DNA of 64,000 nucleotides from V1-33 sp039795165 (GTDB lineage Bacteria; Verrucomicrobiota; Verrucomicrobiia; Verrucomicrobiales; V1-33), in NCBI GenBank assembly GCA_039795165.1, contig JBDKER010000001.1, positions 1 through 64,000 of the forward strand. Direction: 5' to 3'. The notes beneath the pieces were generated by a model. The model was given only the letters and a program-made list of their open reading frames with translations, ran no database searches and was not told where the DNA came from. Position numbers and translations under genes: made by a program. This document shows, in pieces, positions 28,371 to 37,253 of the stretch (its first letter is position 1; the number at the start of each line of letters is the position of its first letter).

Positions 28371-28424
28371 AATGCGACTACACGGGTTTCTCTTTCCACA
28401 TCAGTATCTTGTACCCAACCTACC

Positions 28425-29516
28425 ATGAATAGCAGAACCATTGATCTCATTGCCGGGGCGCGTCCGAATTTCATGAAGATTGCACCGATTGTGGAAGCGA
28501 TCCTTGCGAGTGCGGGGCGGGGGAGTGGGCTGGGTTTCCGGCTGGTGCATACTGGGCAGCATTATGACCAGGCGATGTCTGGGAGTTTCTTTGAGCAGCT
28601 GGGAATACCTGAGCCGGATGAGCACCTTGAGGCGGGTTCCGGGACACAGGCGGAGCAGACTGGGAAGATCATGGTGGCGTATGAGCGGGCGGTACTGCGG
28701 AGACGGCCGGATCTTTGTCTGGTGGTGGGCGATGTCACATCCACGATGGCCTGCGCGATCACAGCACGGAAGATGGGAGTTCCGGTGGCGCATGTGGAAG
28801 CCGGCATCCGGTCCGGTGACTGGAGCATGCCCGAGGAAGTGAACCGGGTGGTGACGGACAGCATTACGAACTGGTTCTTCACGACTTCGGCTTCCGCTGG
28901 CGAGAATCTGCGGTTGGGTGGAGTGGGCGACGACCGGATTTTCTTTGTGGGGAATACGATGATTGACACGCTGCTGCGGCAGCTTCCGAGGGTGCGTCCG
29001 CACGAGGAACTCGCTTCGCTTCCGTCCCGTGGGTACTGGGTGGTGACGCTGCATCGGCCGGGCAATGTCGATGATCCTGCGAAGCTGGTATCGTTGCTGC
29101 GCACCATTGAGTCGTCTGCGGGCGGGTTGCCGGTGATTTTCCCGGTGCATCCGCGCACGGCGAAGATCCTGGAGGCGTCCGGGGAATCATTTCCCGGGAT
29201 TCGTCAGGTCGATCCACTGGGCTATCTGGAGTTCATCCACCTTGTGCACGGGGCGGCCGCGGTCGTGACTGATTCCGGGGGCATCACGGAAGAAGCGACC
29301 GTGCTGGGGATTCCCTGTCTGACGCTGCGTGACAGCACGGAGCGACCGGAAACGGTGACGGTGGGGACTAATGAACTGATTGGCACTGATCCGGCGGCCA
29401 TCCCGCCGGCCATGCGGCGGGTGCTCGCGGGCGAGTGGAAAAAGGGAGCGGTTCCAGAGCGATGGGATGGGCGGGCGGCGGAACGCATTGTGGCGGCCCT
29501 TGAGAAGCTGCTCTGA
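28425..29516 (+). CDS. wecB: UDP-N-acetylglucosamine 2-epimerase, non-hydrolysing
   Basis: 363 aa. It interconverts UDP-GlcNAc and UDP-ManNAc in the cytoplasm. The family signatures are present in order: GARPNFMKIAP near 11, HTGQHYD near 44, VVGDVTSTMA near 101, HVEAGIRSGDWSMPEEVNR near 125-143, and TDSGGITEEA with STERPET near the C terminus. ManNAc or a derived uronic acid (ManNAcA) is therefore a likely building block; the matching dehydrogenase (WecC) is not in the window unless the bi-domain oxidoreductase takes that role. The next gene follows after 31 nt. Confidence 0.95.
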   Translation: MNSRTIDLIAGARPNFMKIAPIVEAILASAGRGSGLGFRLVHTGQHYDQAMSGSFFEQLGIPEPDEHLEAGSGTQAEQTGKIMVAYERAVLRRRPDLCLVVGDVTSTMACAITARKMGVPVAHVEAGIRSGDWSMPEEVNRVVTDSITNWFFTTSASAGENLRLGGVGDDRIFFVGNTMIDTLLRQLPRVRPHEELASLPSRGYWVVTLHRPGNVDDPAKLVSLLRTIESSAGGLPVIFPVHPRTAKILEASGESFPGIRQVDPLGYLEFIHLVHGAAAVVTDSGGITEEATVLGIPCLTLRDSTERPETVTVGTNELIGTDPAAIPPAMRRVLAGEWKKGAVPERWDGRAAERIVAALEKLL

Positions 29517-29547
29517 GCTTGTGTTTTGCTGAAACATTCCTGGATCC

Positions 29548-31416
29548 ATGAAAGCCCGGCATATCATCCCTTTGTTGCGAACGCTTGGGCCAGGCTGGGT
29601 GGTGCAGCGGGCGAAGATGAAGGTGGATGCGGTGCGTGGGGTGATGCGGCGGCGCACACCGCAGCGGGGATGGGATTGGCATGGGGCGGAGCCAATGCGT
29701 GGGGGAGGGGATTTTGATGGGGCGGGGGATGTGCTCGGGGGAGGGCGGGAAGAAGCCATGGAACTTCTGGAAGGGAAGCTGCGGATCTTTTCCGGGCGTG
29801 CGGTGGCTGTGGGGGATCCACCCGATTGGTTTCTGAATGTCTGCACTGGTCAGCGGGTGCCATCTGATCGGCACTGGACGGAGATCGGGGATTTTGGGAA
29901 TGGAGACATCAAGGGGGTGTGGGAAGCGAATCGCTGGAGCTGGGCATGGGTGCTGGCGCGGGCGTGGCAGGCGACTGGCGACGATCGGTTTCCGGAATGT
30001 TTCTGGCGCTGGCTGGAGGACTGGATGGAAAAGAATCCTCCGAACACCGGGCCGAACTGGAAGTGCGGGCAGGAAGCATCCATGCGGCTATTTGCGGCTG
30101 CTTTTGCGGCCGAAGTTTTTCGCCGGCATGCCAGTGCCACCCCGGAACGCATGGCACGACTCAGCCGGCTGGCCCATGCGACTGGCGACCGGGTGGCGGC
30201 CCACATTGGCTACGCCATTTCCCAGGACAATAATCATGGAGTCAGCGAGGCGGTAGGACTGATTACGGCGGGGGCCCTCTGGCCAACCCTGCCCGGAGCG
30301 GAGCAATGGCTCGGAGAAGGCATGGAAACCCTTGTGCGGCTCTGCGATCGCCTCATTGCCGCCGATGGTTCCTTCAGCCAGCATTCGTCGAACTATCACC
30401 GCGTCATGCTTGACGACCTCTGTTTTGCGGAAACGGTGGTCCGCCGCGCCGGGCTCGGGCTTTCGGATGAAGTCCGCGAAGCAGGACGCAGGGCGGCGGC
30501 CTTTCTTCATCAACTGATGGTCTCCGATGGTTCGGTGATGCGTTACGGGTCCGATGACGGTGCCCGTGTGATCCAGCTCAGTGAATGCCGTTATGGCGAC
30601 TACCGTCCGACCCTTGCGGCCTGTGCCCTGTTCTTCCGCGGACCGGATCCGGGGCCGGGGCCATGGCAGGAACAGGCGGATCAGCTCAATGCGTTCTCAG
30701 GAGGCTTCGGCCCCGGAGTGTCTCCCGGGCGGACGCCCGCCGATCCCGCGATCCTGCGCGAGCCACCCGGAGGCATTCACATCCGCCGGCGGGGGGCTGC
30801 CACCCTCCTGTTCCGTGCCCCCACCCAGTTCCGCTTCCGTCCCGGCCACGCGGATCACCTCCACGTCTCCGTCCACGACGGAAATGAGTTTCTCACAGCC
30901 GACCCGGGATCTCTTTCCTATAACGACCCAGCGAAACCATGGGCTGGTTTCTCCGCCGCCCGCTTCCACAACGTCCCCACGGTCGACCAGGACAACCCCA
31001 TGGAACACGCCAGCCGTTTCCTTTGGCTCCCATGGATCCCCTGCCGACTCGAAGTCAACGAGCCAGATCGTCTCGTCGCCTCGTTCGAAGGGGTCAATCA
31101 CTTCCTCTACCGGCGCGAAGTCCAGATCCGTGCGGACCACTGCGTCGTCCTCGATCACATCGAAGGCTACCGCGCAGCTGATCTCGCCATCCGCTGGCAC
31201 GGCCGCCATCGTCCCGCCCTCGCGGCCATTGCCATGTCCTGCAGCGACCCCGCCGCCACGGAACACTGGCACCACCACGACGAACAGTCGGGCCTCGGCC
31301 TCCACGCCACTACCTACCATCACGCGGAACCAGCATGGTGCCGCGAACTCCGCATCCACGCCCGCTCCGCCAGCTTCCGCTCAGTCATCCGCTGGCTTAC
31401 TCCCGACTTGGCATAA
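29548..31416 (+). CDS. Heparinase II/III-family polysaccharide lyase-like protein
   Basis: 622 aa. The N-terminal alpha/alpha toroid includes WTEIGDFGNGDIKGVWEANR and a SQDNNHGVSEA motif with the conserved Asn-His; the C-terminal beta-sandwich has HADHLHVSVHDGNEFLTADP. In polysaccharide loci this family is thought to trim or release polymer, and it often accompanies the bi-domain oxidoreductase encoded at 25038. No signal peptide is visible, so secretion is unclear. Within this one gene the coding-strand bias flips from 28 G/14 C (29641-29700) to 16 G/30 C (31201-31260). Confidence 0.88.
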   Translation: MKARHIIPLLRTLGPGWVVQRAKMKVDAVRGVMRRRTPQRGWDWHGAEPMRGGGDFDGAGDVLGGGREEAMELLEGKLRIFSGRAVAVGDPPDWFLNVCTGQRVPSDRHWTEIGDFGNGDIKGVWEANRWSWAWVLARAWQATGDDRFPECFWRWLEDWMEKNPPNTGPNWKCGQEASMRLFAAAFAAEVFRRHASATPERMARLSRLAHATGDRVAAHIGYAISQDNNHGVSEAVGLITAGALWPTLPGAEQWLGEGMETLVRLCDRLIAADGSFSQHSSNYHRVMLDDLCFAETVVRRAGLGLSDEVREAGRRAAAFLHQLMVSDGSVMRYGSDDGARVIQLSECRYGDYRPTLAACALFFRGPDPGPGPWQEQADQLNAFSGGFGPGVSPGRTPADPAILREPPGGIHIRRRGAATLLFRAPTQFRFRPGHADHLHVSVHDGNEFLTADPGSLSYNDPAKPWAGFSAARFHNVPTVDQDNPMEHASRFLWLPWIPCRLEVNEPDRLVASFEGVNHFLYRREVQIRADHCVVLDHIEGYRAADLAIRWHGRHRPALAAIAMSCSDPAATEHWHHHDEQSGLGLHATTYHHAEPAWCRELRIHARSASFRSVIRWLTPDLA

Positions 31417-31498
31417 GCGCCCGCTGAAGAACCAGTCCCGGCAGCGGATCCGGAATCCAAAGTGGTTTGATGACCCACTGCCCCGTGGTTTAGGGTCC

Positions 31499-31586
31499 GG
31501 ATCCCCTGAGGGCGGGCGACTGGATCCCCCGAGGGCGGGCGGCTTTATTCAGGAAAGCTTACTTGCGCCGCAGTCAAAGGTCTCGT
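31499..31586 (+). repeat. Tandem 23-mer plus dispersed repeat, copy 2
   Basis: Two 23-nt units (31499-31521, 31522-31544) beginning GGATCCCC and containing GAGGGCGGGCG differ at two positions. They run into TTATTCAGGAAAGCTT and TTGCGCCGCAG (to 31586), which matches 52364-52409 at about 37 of 46 positions. The element fills most of the gap after the heparinase-like gene and may mark transcript ends or be a REP-like element. Confidence 0.6.
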
Positions 31587-31679
31587 CCTTCTTCTTTGTT
31601 TTGGCTCGCCTTGTGAAATGAATGCTTTGTCGTGCTAGCGGCCCTGATTCATCAACAGACTCTCTCATCAGTTGAGCCC

Positions 31680-32783
31680 ATGATGCCATCGTTGCTCTCG
31701 CTGTATTTGGATTTGGTGCGGTTTACGGCGGCTGTGGCAGTGCTCCTGTCGCATCTTTCCTCTCCTCCATTCACCGAGGGAATCATTTTCCGGGGCGCTG
31801 GTTCCGTTGGAACTTTGGCGGTAACTGTTTTCTTTGTGCTCTCAGGGCATGTGATTTCCTACGTGACGAGTCACCGGGATCGCACCGCCATCGGCTATGC
31901 CGCCGCCAGAATCAGTAGATTGTACTCAGTCGTGATGGTTGCCTTGCTGCTGACGTTTCTTCTGGATTCATTGGGCATGCTGCTGAATCCTGACTTCTAT
32001 TCTCATCGGAAGATGCTTGCGGATCCACCTTCGGTGCAAGGATATGCAGCCTCATTTTTATTAGTAAATGAATTTCAGAGTTTTGGTTTCAATGGAATCT
32101 GTCCAGGTACCAACGCTCCATGGTGGACGTTGAGTTTCGAAGCAGCCTATTATCTCATCGCTGGTCTGTTTATTTTCCTGAAACCAAGGATTTCAGTGCC
32201 TCTGTGTCTTCTTGCATTGATCGCCTGTGGCCGCACGATCTGTGCCCTGTTCCCCCTTTGGATGATGGGATTCCTGCTATACCGGGTTCCTTCAGAACGC
32301 CTTCCGGCATGGCCAAGGAGGGTTTGGGCTTCGCTCTTTGCAGTGTCAGCGGTTCTGACGGTTGTCTCCCCAATGATCGCATGGTATCTGCCCAGTGATA
32401 ATTACGGCCATCGCTTTCCGTACAGTAAGTTCCTAATAGACCGCAACTTAGTCGCTGACTACCTGCCGGGAGCACTGTTCTGCCTCAATCTGGTGACAGC
32501 CAGGAAAATGTTCGAGGGAGTTGCCTTTGAACCGCCCGGTGCAAGGATCATCCGATGGTTCGGATCCTTGACTTTCCCGCTCTACCTGAGCCACTACCCC
32601 GCGATGTGCTTGTTGGCTGCAGTGAGTCCCTGCGGCCGCGACAGTTGGGCTCATTTGCTGTTCCTCACCGGTGGAATCCTTCTGCTGGTGGTCGCCCTGA
32701 CTCCAGTCTGCGAACGTCTGAAGACTTCGCTCCGCAGCGGCATCATGAACCTCGCTGCCCACAGGAAAACGGCATGCGGGTAG
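31680..32783 (+). CDS. Acyltransferase-3 family membrane protein
   Basis: 367 aa from ATG 31680 (31683 equally possible; the frame extends to GTG 31632, which lacks membrane character). About ten helices are seen. The N-terminal LYLDLVRFTAAVAVLLSHLS holds the conserved R-x10-H pattern, and GTLAVTVFFVLSGHVISY matches the second family motif. It likely transfers an acetyl or other acyl group to the glycan. Unlike the protein encoded at 15380 it has no SGNH domain. GC content is visibly lower than in the flanking genes, which suggests transfer. Confidence 0.85.
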   Translation: MMPSLLSLYLDLVRFTAAVAVLLSHLSSPPFTEGIIFRGAGSVGTLAVTVFFVLSGHVISYVTSHRDRTAIGYAAARISRLYSVVMVALLLTFLLDSLGMLLNPDFYSHRKMLADPPSVQGYAASFLLVNEFQSFGFNGICPGTNAPWWTLSFEAAYYLIAGLFIFLKPRISVPLCLLALIACGRTICALFPLWMMGFLLYRVPSERLPAWPRRVWASLFAVSAVLTVVSPMIAWYLPSDNYGHRFPYSKFLIDRNLVADYLPGALFCLNLVTARKMFEGVAFEPPGARIIRWFGSLTFPLYLSHYPAMCLLAAVSPCGRDSWAHLLFLTGGILLLVVALTPVCERLKTSLRSGIMNLAAHRKTACG

Positions 32784-33013
32784 CCATCCCTAACTGAAAC
32801 ATTCGCAGCCTCTGCCGAGAAAGCGCATCGGCCGTCTCCTCGCCGTTTTCCGGAAGCCTGTTGGGGAACGGTTCTTTATAGCGTGGCGCTTGTCATCATA
32901 ATGGCTTTCGCTGAGCCGTGGCGGGTCCAAATGGGTTGTGCAGCTGGTTCTGAGGTAATAACCGTTTCCTTGAAGCCTTTGCCGCCCCTGCGCAAGACTG
33001 AGCCCGCCGCTTC

Positions 33014-34231
33014 ATGAAGATCCTCTACTGCCACCAGCACTTTTCGACACCCTACGGAGCCGGGGGCATCCGCTCGTACGAAATGGCGCGGGCTCTCGTG
33101 GAAGCCGGGCACGAAGTCACCATGGTCTTCGGGATGCACCCCCGCATCGGGATCCAGCTCACGAAGTGCGAACGGACAGGCATCCAGACCGGCGAAATCG
33201 ATGGCATCCGCCTCATCGGTCTCCCTTTCGGATACAGCAATAAACAATCCATCCGGCAGCGCATCGGCATCTTCGTAGGATTCGCATGGCATACCCTCCG
33301 CATCGCCCTACGGGAGGACTACGATCTCATCTTCGCCACGTCCACTCCACTGACGGCGGCCATTCCCGGCATCGCTGCCCGCTGGCTGCGCAGCAAGCCA
33401 TTCGTATTTGAAGTGCGCGACCTCTGGCCGGAACTTCCCCGGGCCATGGGCATGAAGAATCCCTTCCTCCTTGGGGGCATGTGGATTCTCGAGGGGCTCG
33501 CCTACCGCTCATCCATCGGTTGCATCGGCCTCTCCCCGGGCATCGTCGAAGGCATCGTCCGCCGGTCCCCCGAGGCGCACCCCGTATCCCTCATCCCCAA
33601 TGGCTGCGACCTCGATATCTTCCACCCCGGGCTGAAGGGCCCAATCACCATTCCCGGCATCAACCCGGGCGACTTCGTGGCAGGATTCACCGGTTCTCAC
33701 GGCCGCGCCAACGGACTCGATGCCGTCCTCGCCGGGGCCGCGGAACTAAAGAAACGCGGATCCCACCACATCAAGTTCCTCCTCATCGGCGATGGCTCCG
33801 AAAAACCCCGCCTCATGAAACAGGCGGAACAACTCGGCCTCGATAATGTCATCTTCCACCCACTCATCCCCAAAAATCAACTCGCCTCCCTCACCGCCTC
33901 CTTCGGCTGCGGCCTCATGTTCCTCGACAATATCCCCGCATTCTACAGAGGTACGTCGCCGAACAAATTCTTCGACTACCTCGCGGCCGGCATTCCTGTG
34001 GTCAACAACTACCCCGGATGGCTCGCCGACATGATCACCGAACACCAATGCGGCTCCGTCGTCCCCCCAGGCGACCCCGCCGCCCTCGCCTCCGCCCTCG
34101 AACACATGGCTGCCCACCCAGTCGCCTGCCAGATCATGGGATCCAATGCCCGCAAACTCGGCGAAACCCAGTTCTCCCGTCCCCAACTCGCCGGAAAATT
34201 CCGCGAATTCCTCGAATCGTTCGGGAAGTGA
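33014..34231 (+). CDS. WbuB-like GT4 glycosyltransferase
   Basis: 405 aa. MKILYCHQHFSTPYGAGGIR and a FEVRDLWPELPRAMG segment are typical of WbuB-type enzymes that move N-acetyl-L-fucosamine or related amino sugars. The donor half has VAGFTGSHGRANGLDAVLA, FLLIGDGSEKPRLM and SPNKFFDYLAAGIPVVNNYP, where the E-x7-E region is changed to N-x7-G as in that subfamily. It fits the UDP-amino-sugar pathway implied by the dehydratase at 5297. The 3' half is strongly C-rich. A 157-nt AT-rich gap follows. Confidence 0.88.
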   Translation: MKILYCHQHFSTPYGAGGIRSYEMARALVEAGHEVTMVFGMHPRIGIQLTKCERTGIQTGEIDGIRLIGLPFGYSNKQSIRQRIGIFVGFAWHTLRIALREDYDLIFATSTPLTAAIPGIAARWLRSKPFVFEVRDLWPELPRAMGMKNPFLLGGMWILEGLAYRSSIGCIGLSPGIVEGIVRRSPEAHPVSLIPNGCDLDIFHPGLKGPITIPGINPGDFVAGFTGSHGRANGLDAVLAGAAELKKRGSHHIKFLLIGDGSEKPRLMKQAEQLGLDNVIFHPLIPKNQLASLTASFGCGLMFLDNIPAFYRGTSPNKFFDYLAAGIPVVNNYPGWLADMITEHQCGSVVPPGDPAALASALEHMAAHPVACQIMGSNARKLGETQFSRPQLAGKFREFLESFGK

Positions 34232-34331
34232 ATCTGTGTCCACTTGACCGAAACTGCTAAAATTCACCCGCGTCAGGGGCCCGCCACTGGAGGTCTCATT
34301 CTGTAACTGTCAGAAATTAGCCGAATCATGA

Positions 34332-34350
34332 GATATTTCTTGCAAATATC
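34332..34350. promoter_or_regulatory. Perfect 7-bp inverted repeat before the acyl module
   Basis: GATATTT-cttgc-AAATATC, 39 nt before the acyl-carrier start. Its core ATTTCTTGCAAAT resembles the element at 8998-9013. A second pair, TTGCA...TGCAA, overlaps it. This looks like an operator or promoter-proximal site controlling the operon that begins at 34389. Confidence 0.45.
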
Positions 34351-34388
34351 AAAAATTTCATGCAAGAACCCATTTTTCCAGAAATTCA

Positions 34389-34619
34389 ATGAATCCTGAA
34401 GAATTCCTCACCACCTTTCTTGGCAACATCGAAGTCACTGAGCCTACGGTAAACCTTGATACCCAGCTCTCCGAGATACCGCAATGGGACTCGCTTGCGC
34501 TGCTGGCGACTCTGGCAATGGCCGATGGTGCGTATGGCGTGCAACTGAACGGGGTTGAATTGCAAGGCTGCACCTCGATCGGCGACATCGCAAGGTTGGT
34601 GGCCTCCAAGCTCTCTTGA
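34389..34619 (+). CDS. Acyl carrier protein
   Basis: 76 aa, the usual ACP size. The phosphopantetheine site is WDSLALL with S35, and four-helix spacing and acidic character are retained. It should carry an acyl or aminoacyl chain as a thioester for the two KAS III-like enzymes and the reductase encoded next. It is the first gene of a run of about 11 kb, preceded by an operator-like palindrome. As the housekeeping AcpP normally sits with fab genes, this is probably a dedicated carrier for glycan modification. Confidence 0.88.
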   Translation: MNPEEFLTTFLGNIEVTEPTVNLDTQLSEIPQWDSLALLATLAMADGAYGVQLNGVELQGCTSIGDIARLVASKLS

Positions 34620-34640
34620 GGTTTTTCAGCACTGACGGCA

Positions 34641-35696
34641 ATGGCCACAGCATCGATCCCAAACATCCGATTGGCTGGGGTGGCTGCTGCCGTGCCAAAG
34701 AATCAGGAAGACAACAATTGTTTTCCCGGTTTAAATAGTGACGAGGCCCAGAAACTGGTCAAGGCCACCGGAATACGGTTCCGGAGAATGGCATCCTCGG
34801 AAGTGTGTACCTCGGATCTCTGTGCCGCTGCCGCTGAACAGTTGATCGATGCGCTTGGCTGGCAGCGGGAGGACATCGGTGCTCTAGTTTTCGTCACACA
34901 GACTCCGGACTATCAATTGCCAGCCACTGCGCCGATTCTTCAGGATCGGTTGGGGCTTGGCAAGCAATGTCTTGCCTATGACATCATCCTCGGGTGTTCC
35001 GGGTACGTTTACGGTCTGGTTTCACTGGGTTCTATGGTCCGGGCCATGGGAATTCAGAAGGCACTTTTGCTTGCGGGGGATACGATTTCCAAGATTTCTC
35101 ATTCACTCGATAAGAGTGTGCGTCCTTTGTTCGGTGATGCTGGGACAGCCACCGCGTTATGCTACGATGAAGCTGCGGAGCCGATCACGATCCAACTAGG
35201 ATCTGACGGATCCGGAGCTGCTGCGATCATGATTCCAGACGGAGGATACCGCAAACAGGTCAATCCAGAGTCCTTCGAAGAGGTACGGGAATCGTCGGGC
35301 AATGTGCGCACGGGACTTCACGTGCGATTGAATGGACCGGATGTTTTCAATTTTACCCTGAGGGAGGTCCCGCCTTCAGTGAAAACGGCGTGCGAGGCAG
35401 CCGGGGTAACTACTGATGATGTGGATGCTTTCGTTTTCCATCAGGCAAATTTCATGATGAATGAAGTCATCAGGAAAAAGCTTGGAATTCCTCCGGAAAA
35501 GCACCCCTACAGTCTTGATGACTTCGGCAACACAAGCTCAGCAACCATTCCCCTGACCCTTGTGACTCGATGCAGTGAACTGCTATCATCGCGCGCCGCC
35601 ACCTTTGTGCTGTCAGGATTTGGCGTAGGCCTTTCATGGGGCACGGTTGTCATCAAGACTTGCAATGTTACATGCCCGCCCTTAGTGGAACTATGA
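34641..35696 (+). CDS. KAS III-like ketoacyl synthase, first copy
   Basis: 351 aa. Thiolase fold with the full FabH triad: C119 in LGCSGYVYG, H267 in FHQAN and N297 in FGNTSSATIP. KAS III enzymes join a short acyl-CoA to malonyl-ACP to give a beta-ketoacyl-ACP; relatives in secondary metabolism also transfer acyl groups. It follows the ACP by 21 nt and overlaps the reductase by ATGA, so coupled synthesis is likely. It is clearly related to the protein encoded at 37254 (same FVTQTPDYQLPAT / FCSQTPDYLLPTT region) but diverged. Such ACP-KAS III-reductase sets occur in flagellin-glycan islands that make hydroxyacyl groups on amino sugars. Confidence 0.9.
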   Translation: MATASIPNIRLAGVAAAVPKNQEDNNCFPGLNSDEAQKLVKATGIRFRRMASSEVCTSDLCAAAAEQLIDALGWQREDIGALVFVTQTPDYQLPATAPILQDRLGLGKQCLAYDIILGCSGYVYGLVSLGSMVRAMGIQKALLLAGDTISKISHSLDKSVRPLFGDAGTATALCYDEAAEPITIQLGSDGSGAAAIMIPDGGYRKQVNPESFEEVRESSGNVRTGLHVRLNGPDVFNFTLREVPPSVKTACEAAGVTTDDVDAFVFHQANFMMNEVIRKKLGIPPEKHPYSLDDFGNTSSATIPLTLVTRCSELLSSRAATFVLSGFGVGLSWGTVVIKTCNVTCPPLVEL

Positions 35697-36439
35697 GTAA
35701 ACTTTTCGACCTCACTGGACTGACTGTTTTCATCACCGGTGCTTCGTCCGGAATAGGAAGAGCAATTGCCATGGAGGCGGCCGCCGCCGGTGCCCGCATG
35801 GTTCTCTCAGGGCGCGATCCGGATCGCCTGCGCGAAACGGAACAGATGCTGCCGGGTACTGGTCACTCGTCCGTGCCTGCCGACCTCGCTGATATCGCGC
35901 AATTGAAAGCACTTCCTGCGAAGATCCCGGCCATCGATGGCTTTGTGAACAGCGCTGGCTTCAATGTGCTGCGTCCCTTGAAGTACATCGACGAGAACTA
36001 TTTGGAACGAATTCACGCGGTTAACTACAAGGCACCAGTGCTTCTGACAAATGAGTTGGTGAAGCACAAGAAGCTGCGACCTGGCGGGGCTGTAGTGTAT
36101 ATTTCCTCCATTGGTGGACTGATTGCCACGCCCGGAAATGCTGCCTACGGTGCAGCCAAGGCGGCGCTGGCAGCCAGTTCGAGGATCTTTTCGATTGAGC
36201 TCGCCAAACAGGCTATCCGGGTAAACTGCGTATCCCCGGGTATGGTCCGAACTCCGGGTGCGGATGAGATGCTGAAGAACCTTAGCCCTGAACTCAAGGC
36301 GGCCGATGAAGCTCTCTACCCCCTCGGCTATGGCGAAGTGGGGGATGTTGCTGCCGCGGCCATTTACCTGCTCTCACCGGGAGCGAGGTGGGTTACCGGA
36401 ACCAACATGGTTCTGGATGGGGGTTACACTGCCAAATAG
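35693..36439 (+). CDS. SDR reductase, 3-oxoacyl-ACP reductase-like
   Basis: 248 aa from the ATG overlapping the KAS III stop. Classical SDR: TGASSGIG at 15-22, N111, S138/S139, Y152 and K156 (AAYGAAKAAL), and the C-terminal WVTGTNMVLDGGYTAK. By position between two KAS III genes it probably reduces the beta-keto group on the ACP-bound chain to a hydroxyl, as FabG does. A sugar 4-keto reductase role is an alternative. It precedes the NeuD-like gene by 8 nt. Confidence 0.88.
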   Translation: MSKLFDLTGLTVFITGASSGIGRAIAMEAAAAGARMVLSGRDPDRLRETEQMLPGTGHSSVPADLADIAQLKALPAKIPAIDGFVNSAGFNVLRPLKYIDENYLERIHAVNYKAPVLLTNELVKHKKLRPGGAVVYISSIGGLIATPGNAAYGAAKAALAASSRIFSIELAKQAIRVNCVSPGMVRTPGADEMLKNLSPELKAADEALYPLGYGEVGDVAAAAIYLLSPGARWVTGTNMVLDGGYTAK

Positions 36440-36447
36440 ATAAGACC

Positions 36448-37092
36448 ATGAAACGGTTGCTCATTGTCGGCGCAGGGGGGTTCGGCAGGGAAATATACAG
36501 TTACTGCGAGGTCGCTCCAGAGAATCATCACGAATGGCAGATAGGCGGCTTTCTTGATGACGATCGGGAGGCCCTTGCCGGGTTTGATTATCCCGTCGGA
36601 GTTGTCTCCGGGATCAGTGATTACACGCCCCTTCCTGGTGACCTGTTGGTATGTGCGATTGGAGCTCCCGGCATTAAGAAGAAGATCTGCGAGAGCCTTC
36701 TGCAGAAGGGCGCTTGCTTTATGACGTTGATTCACCCGACGGCAACCGTCGGGCATAATGTGAGGCTTGGAGTCGGAGTGGTGTTATGTCCAGGCACCAT
36801 CTTCACTTGCGACATTGAAGTTGGCGACTTTGCGACAGTTAATTGTCGCAGCGGTGGCGGCCATGACTGCCGCATCGGGCGATTTTCGACAATCAGTGGA
36901 TCCTGCGAGATAACAGGGGGTGTGATAGTGGAAGACGAAGTCATGGTCGGAGCGCACGCGACTCTGCTGCCTCGCATTGTGGTCGGAAAGGGTGCTTTTG
37001 TTGGCGCAGGGGCTGTTGTCGTCAGGAATGTTAAATCCGGCGAGACCGTTTTCGGAAATCCGGCGCGGACGCTTATGGTGAAGGATGATTGA
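36448..37092 (+). CDS. NeuD/PglD-like sugar acyltransferase, first copy
   Basis: 214 aa from ATG 36448. An N-terminal Rossmann-like nucleotide-sugar domain starts MKRLLIVGAGGFGREI, followed by a left-handed beta helix of hexapeptide repeats (for example VGHNVRLGVGVVLCPGTIF). A catalytic His is expected in CRSGGGHDCRIG. Relatives acetylate the 4-amino group of UDP-sugars (PglD) or sialic acid (NeuD). Beside an ACP and ketoacyl synthases, it could use an unusual acyl donor such as a hydroxyacyl thioester; that is inference. A second, more diverged copy lies at 43903. Confidence 0.88.
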   Translation: MKRLLIVGAGGFGREIYSYCEVAPENHHEWQIGGFLDDDREALAGFDYPVGVVSGISDYTPLPGDLLVCAIGAPGIKKKICESLLQKGACFMTLIHPTATVGHNVRLGVGVVLCPGTIFTCDIEVGDFATVNCRSGGGHDCRIGRFSTISGSCEITGGVIVEDEVMVGAHATLLPRIVVGKGAFVGAGAVVVRNVKSGETVFGNPARTLMVKDD

Positions 37093-37253
37093 GGCAGTGG
37101 GTGCCTGAGGAGAGTGGAGATGAATGATGATGGTGCCCGGGGAATTGTTGGTCTGGGTTGAATCAGGGTGCTCGTTGGCACGCTGAGAAGGCCGAGATGG
37201 CAGGAGATCTATTTTTGGTTTGCGATGCATGAGCGGACCGCAGAGGAATTTTT

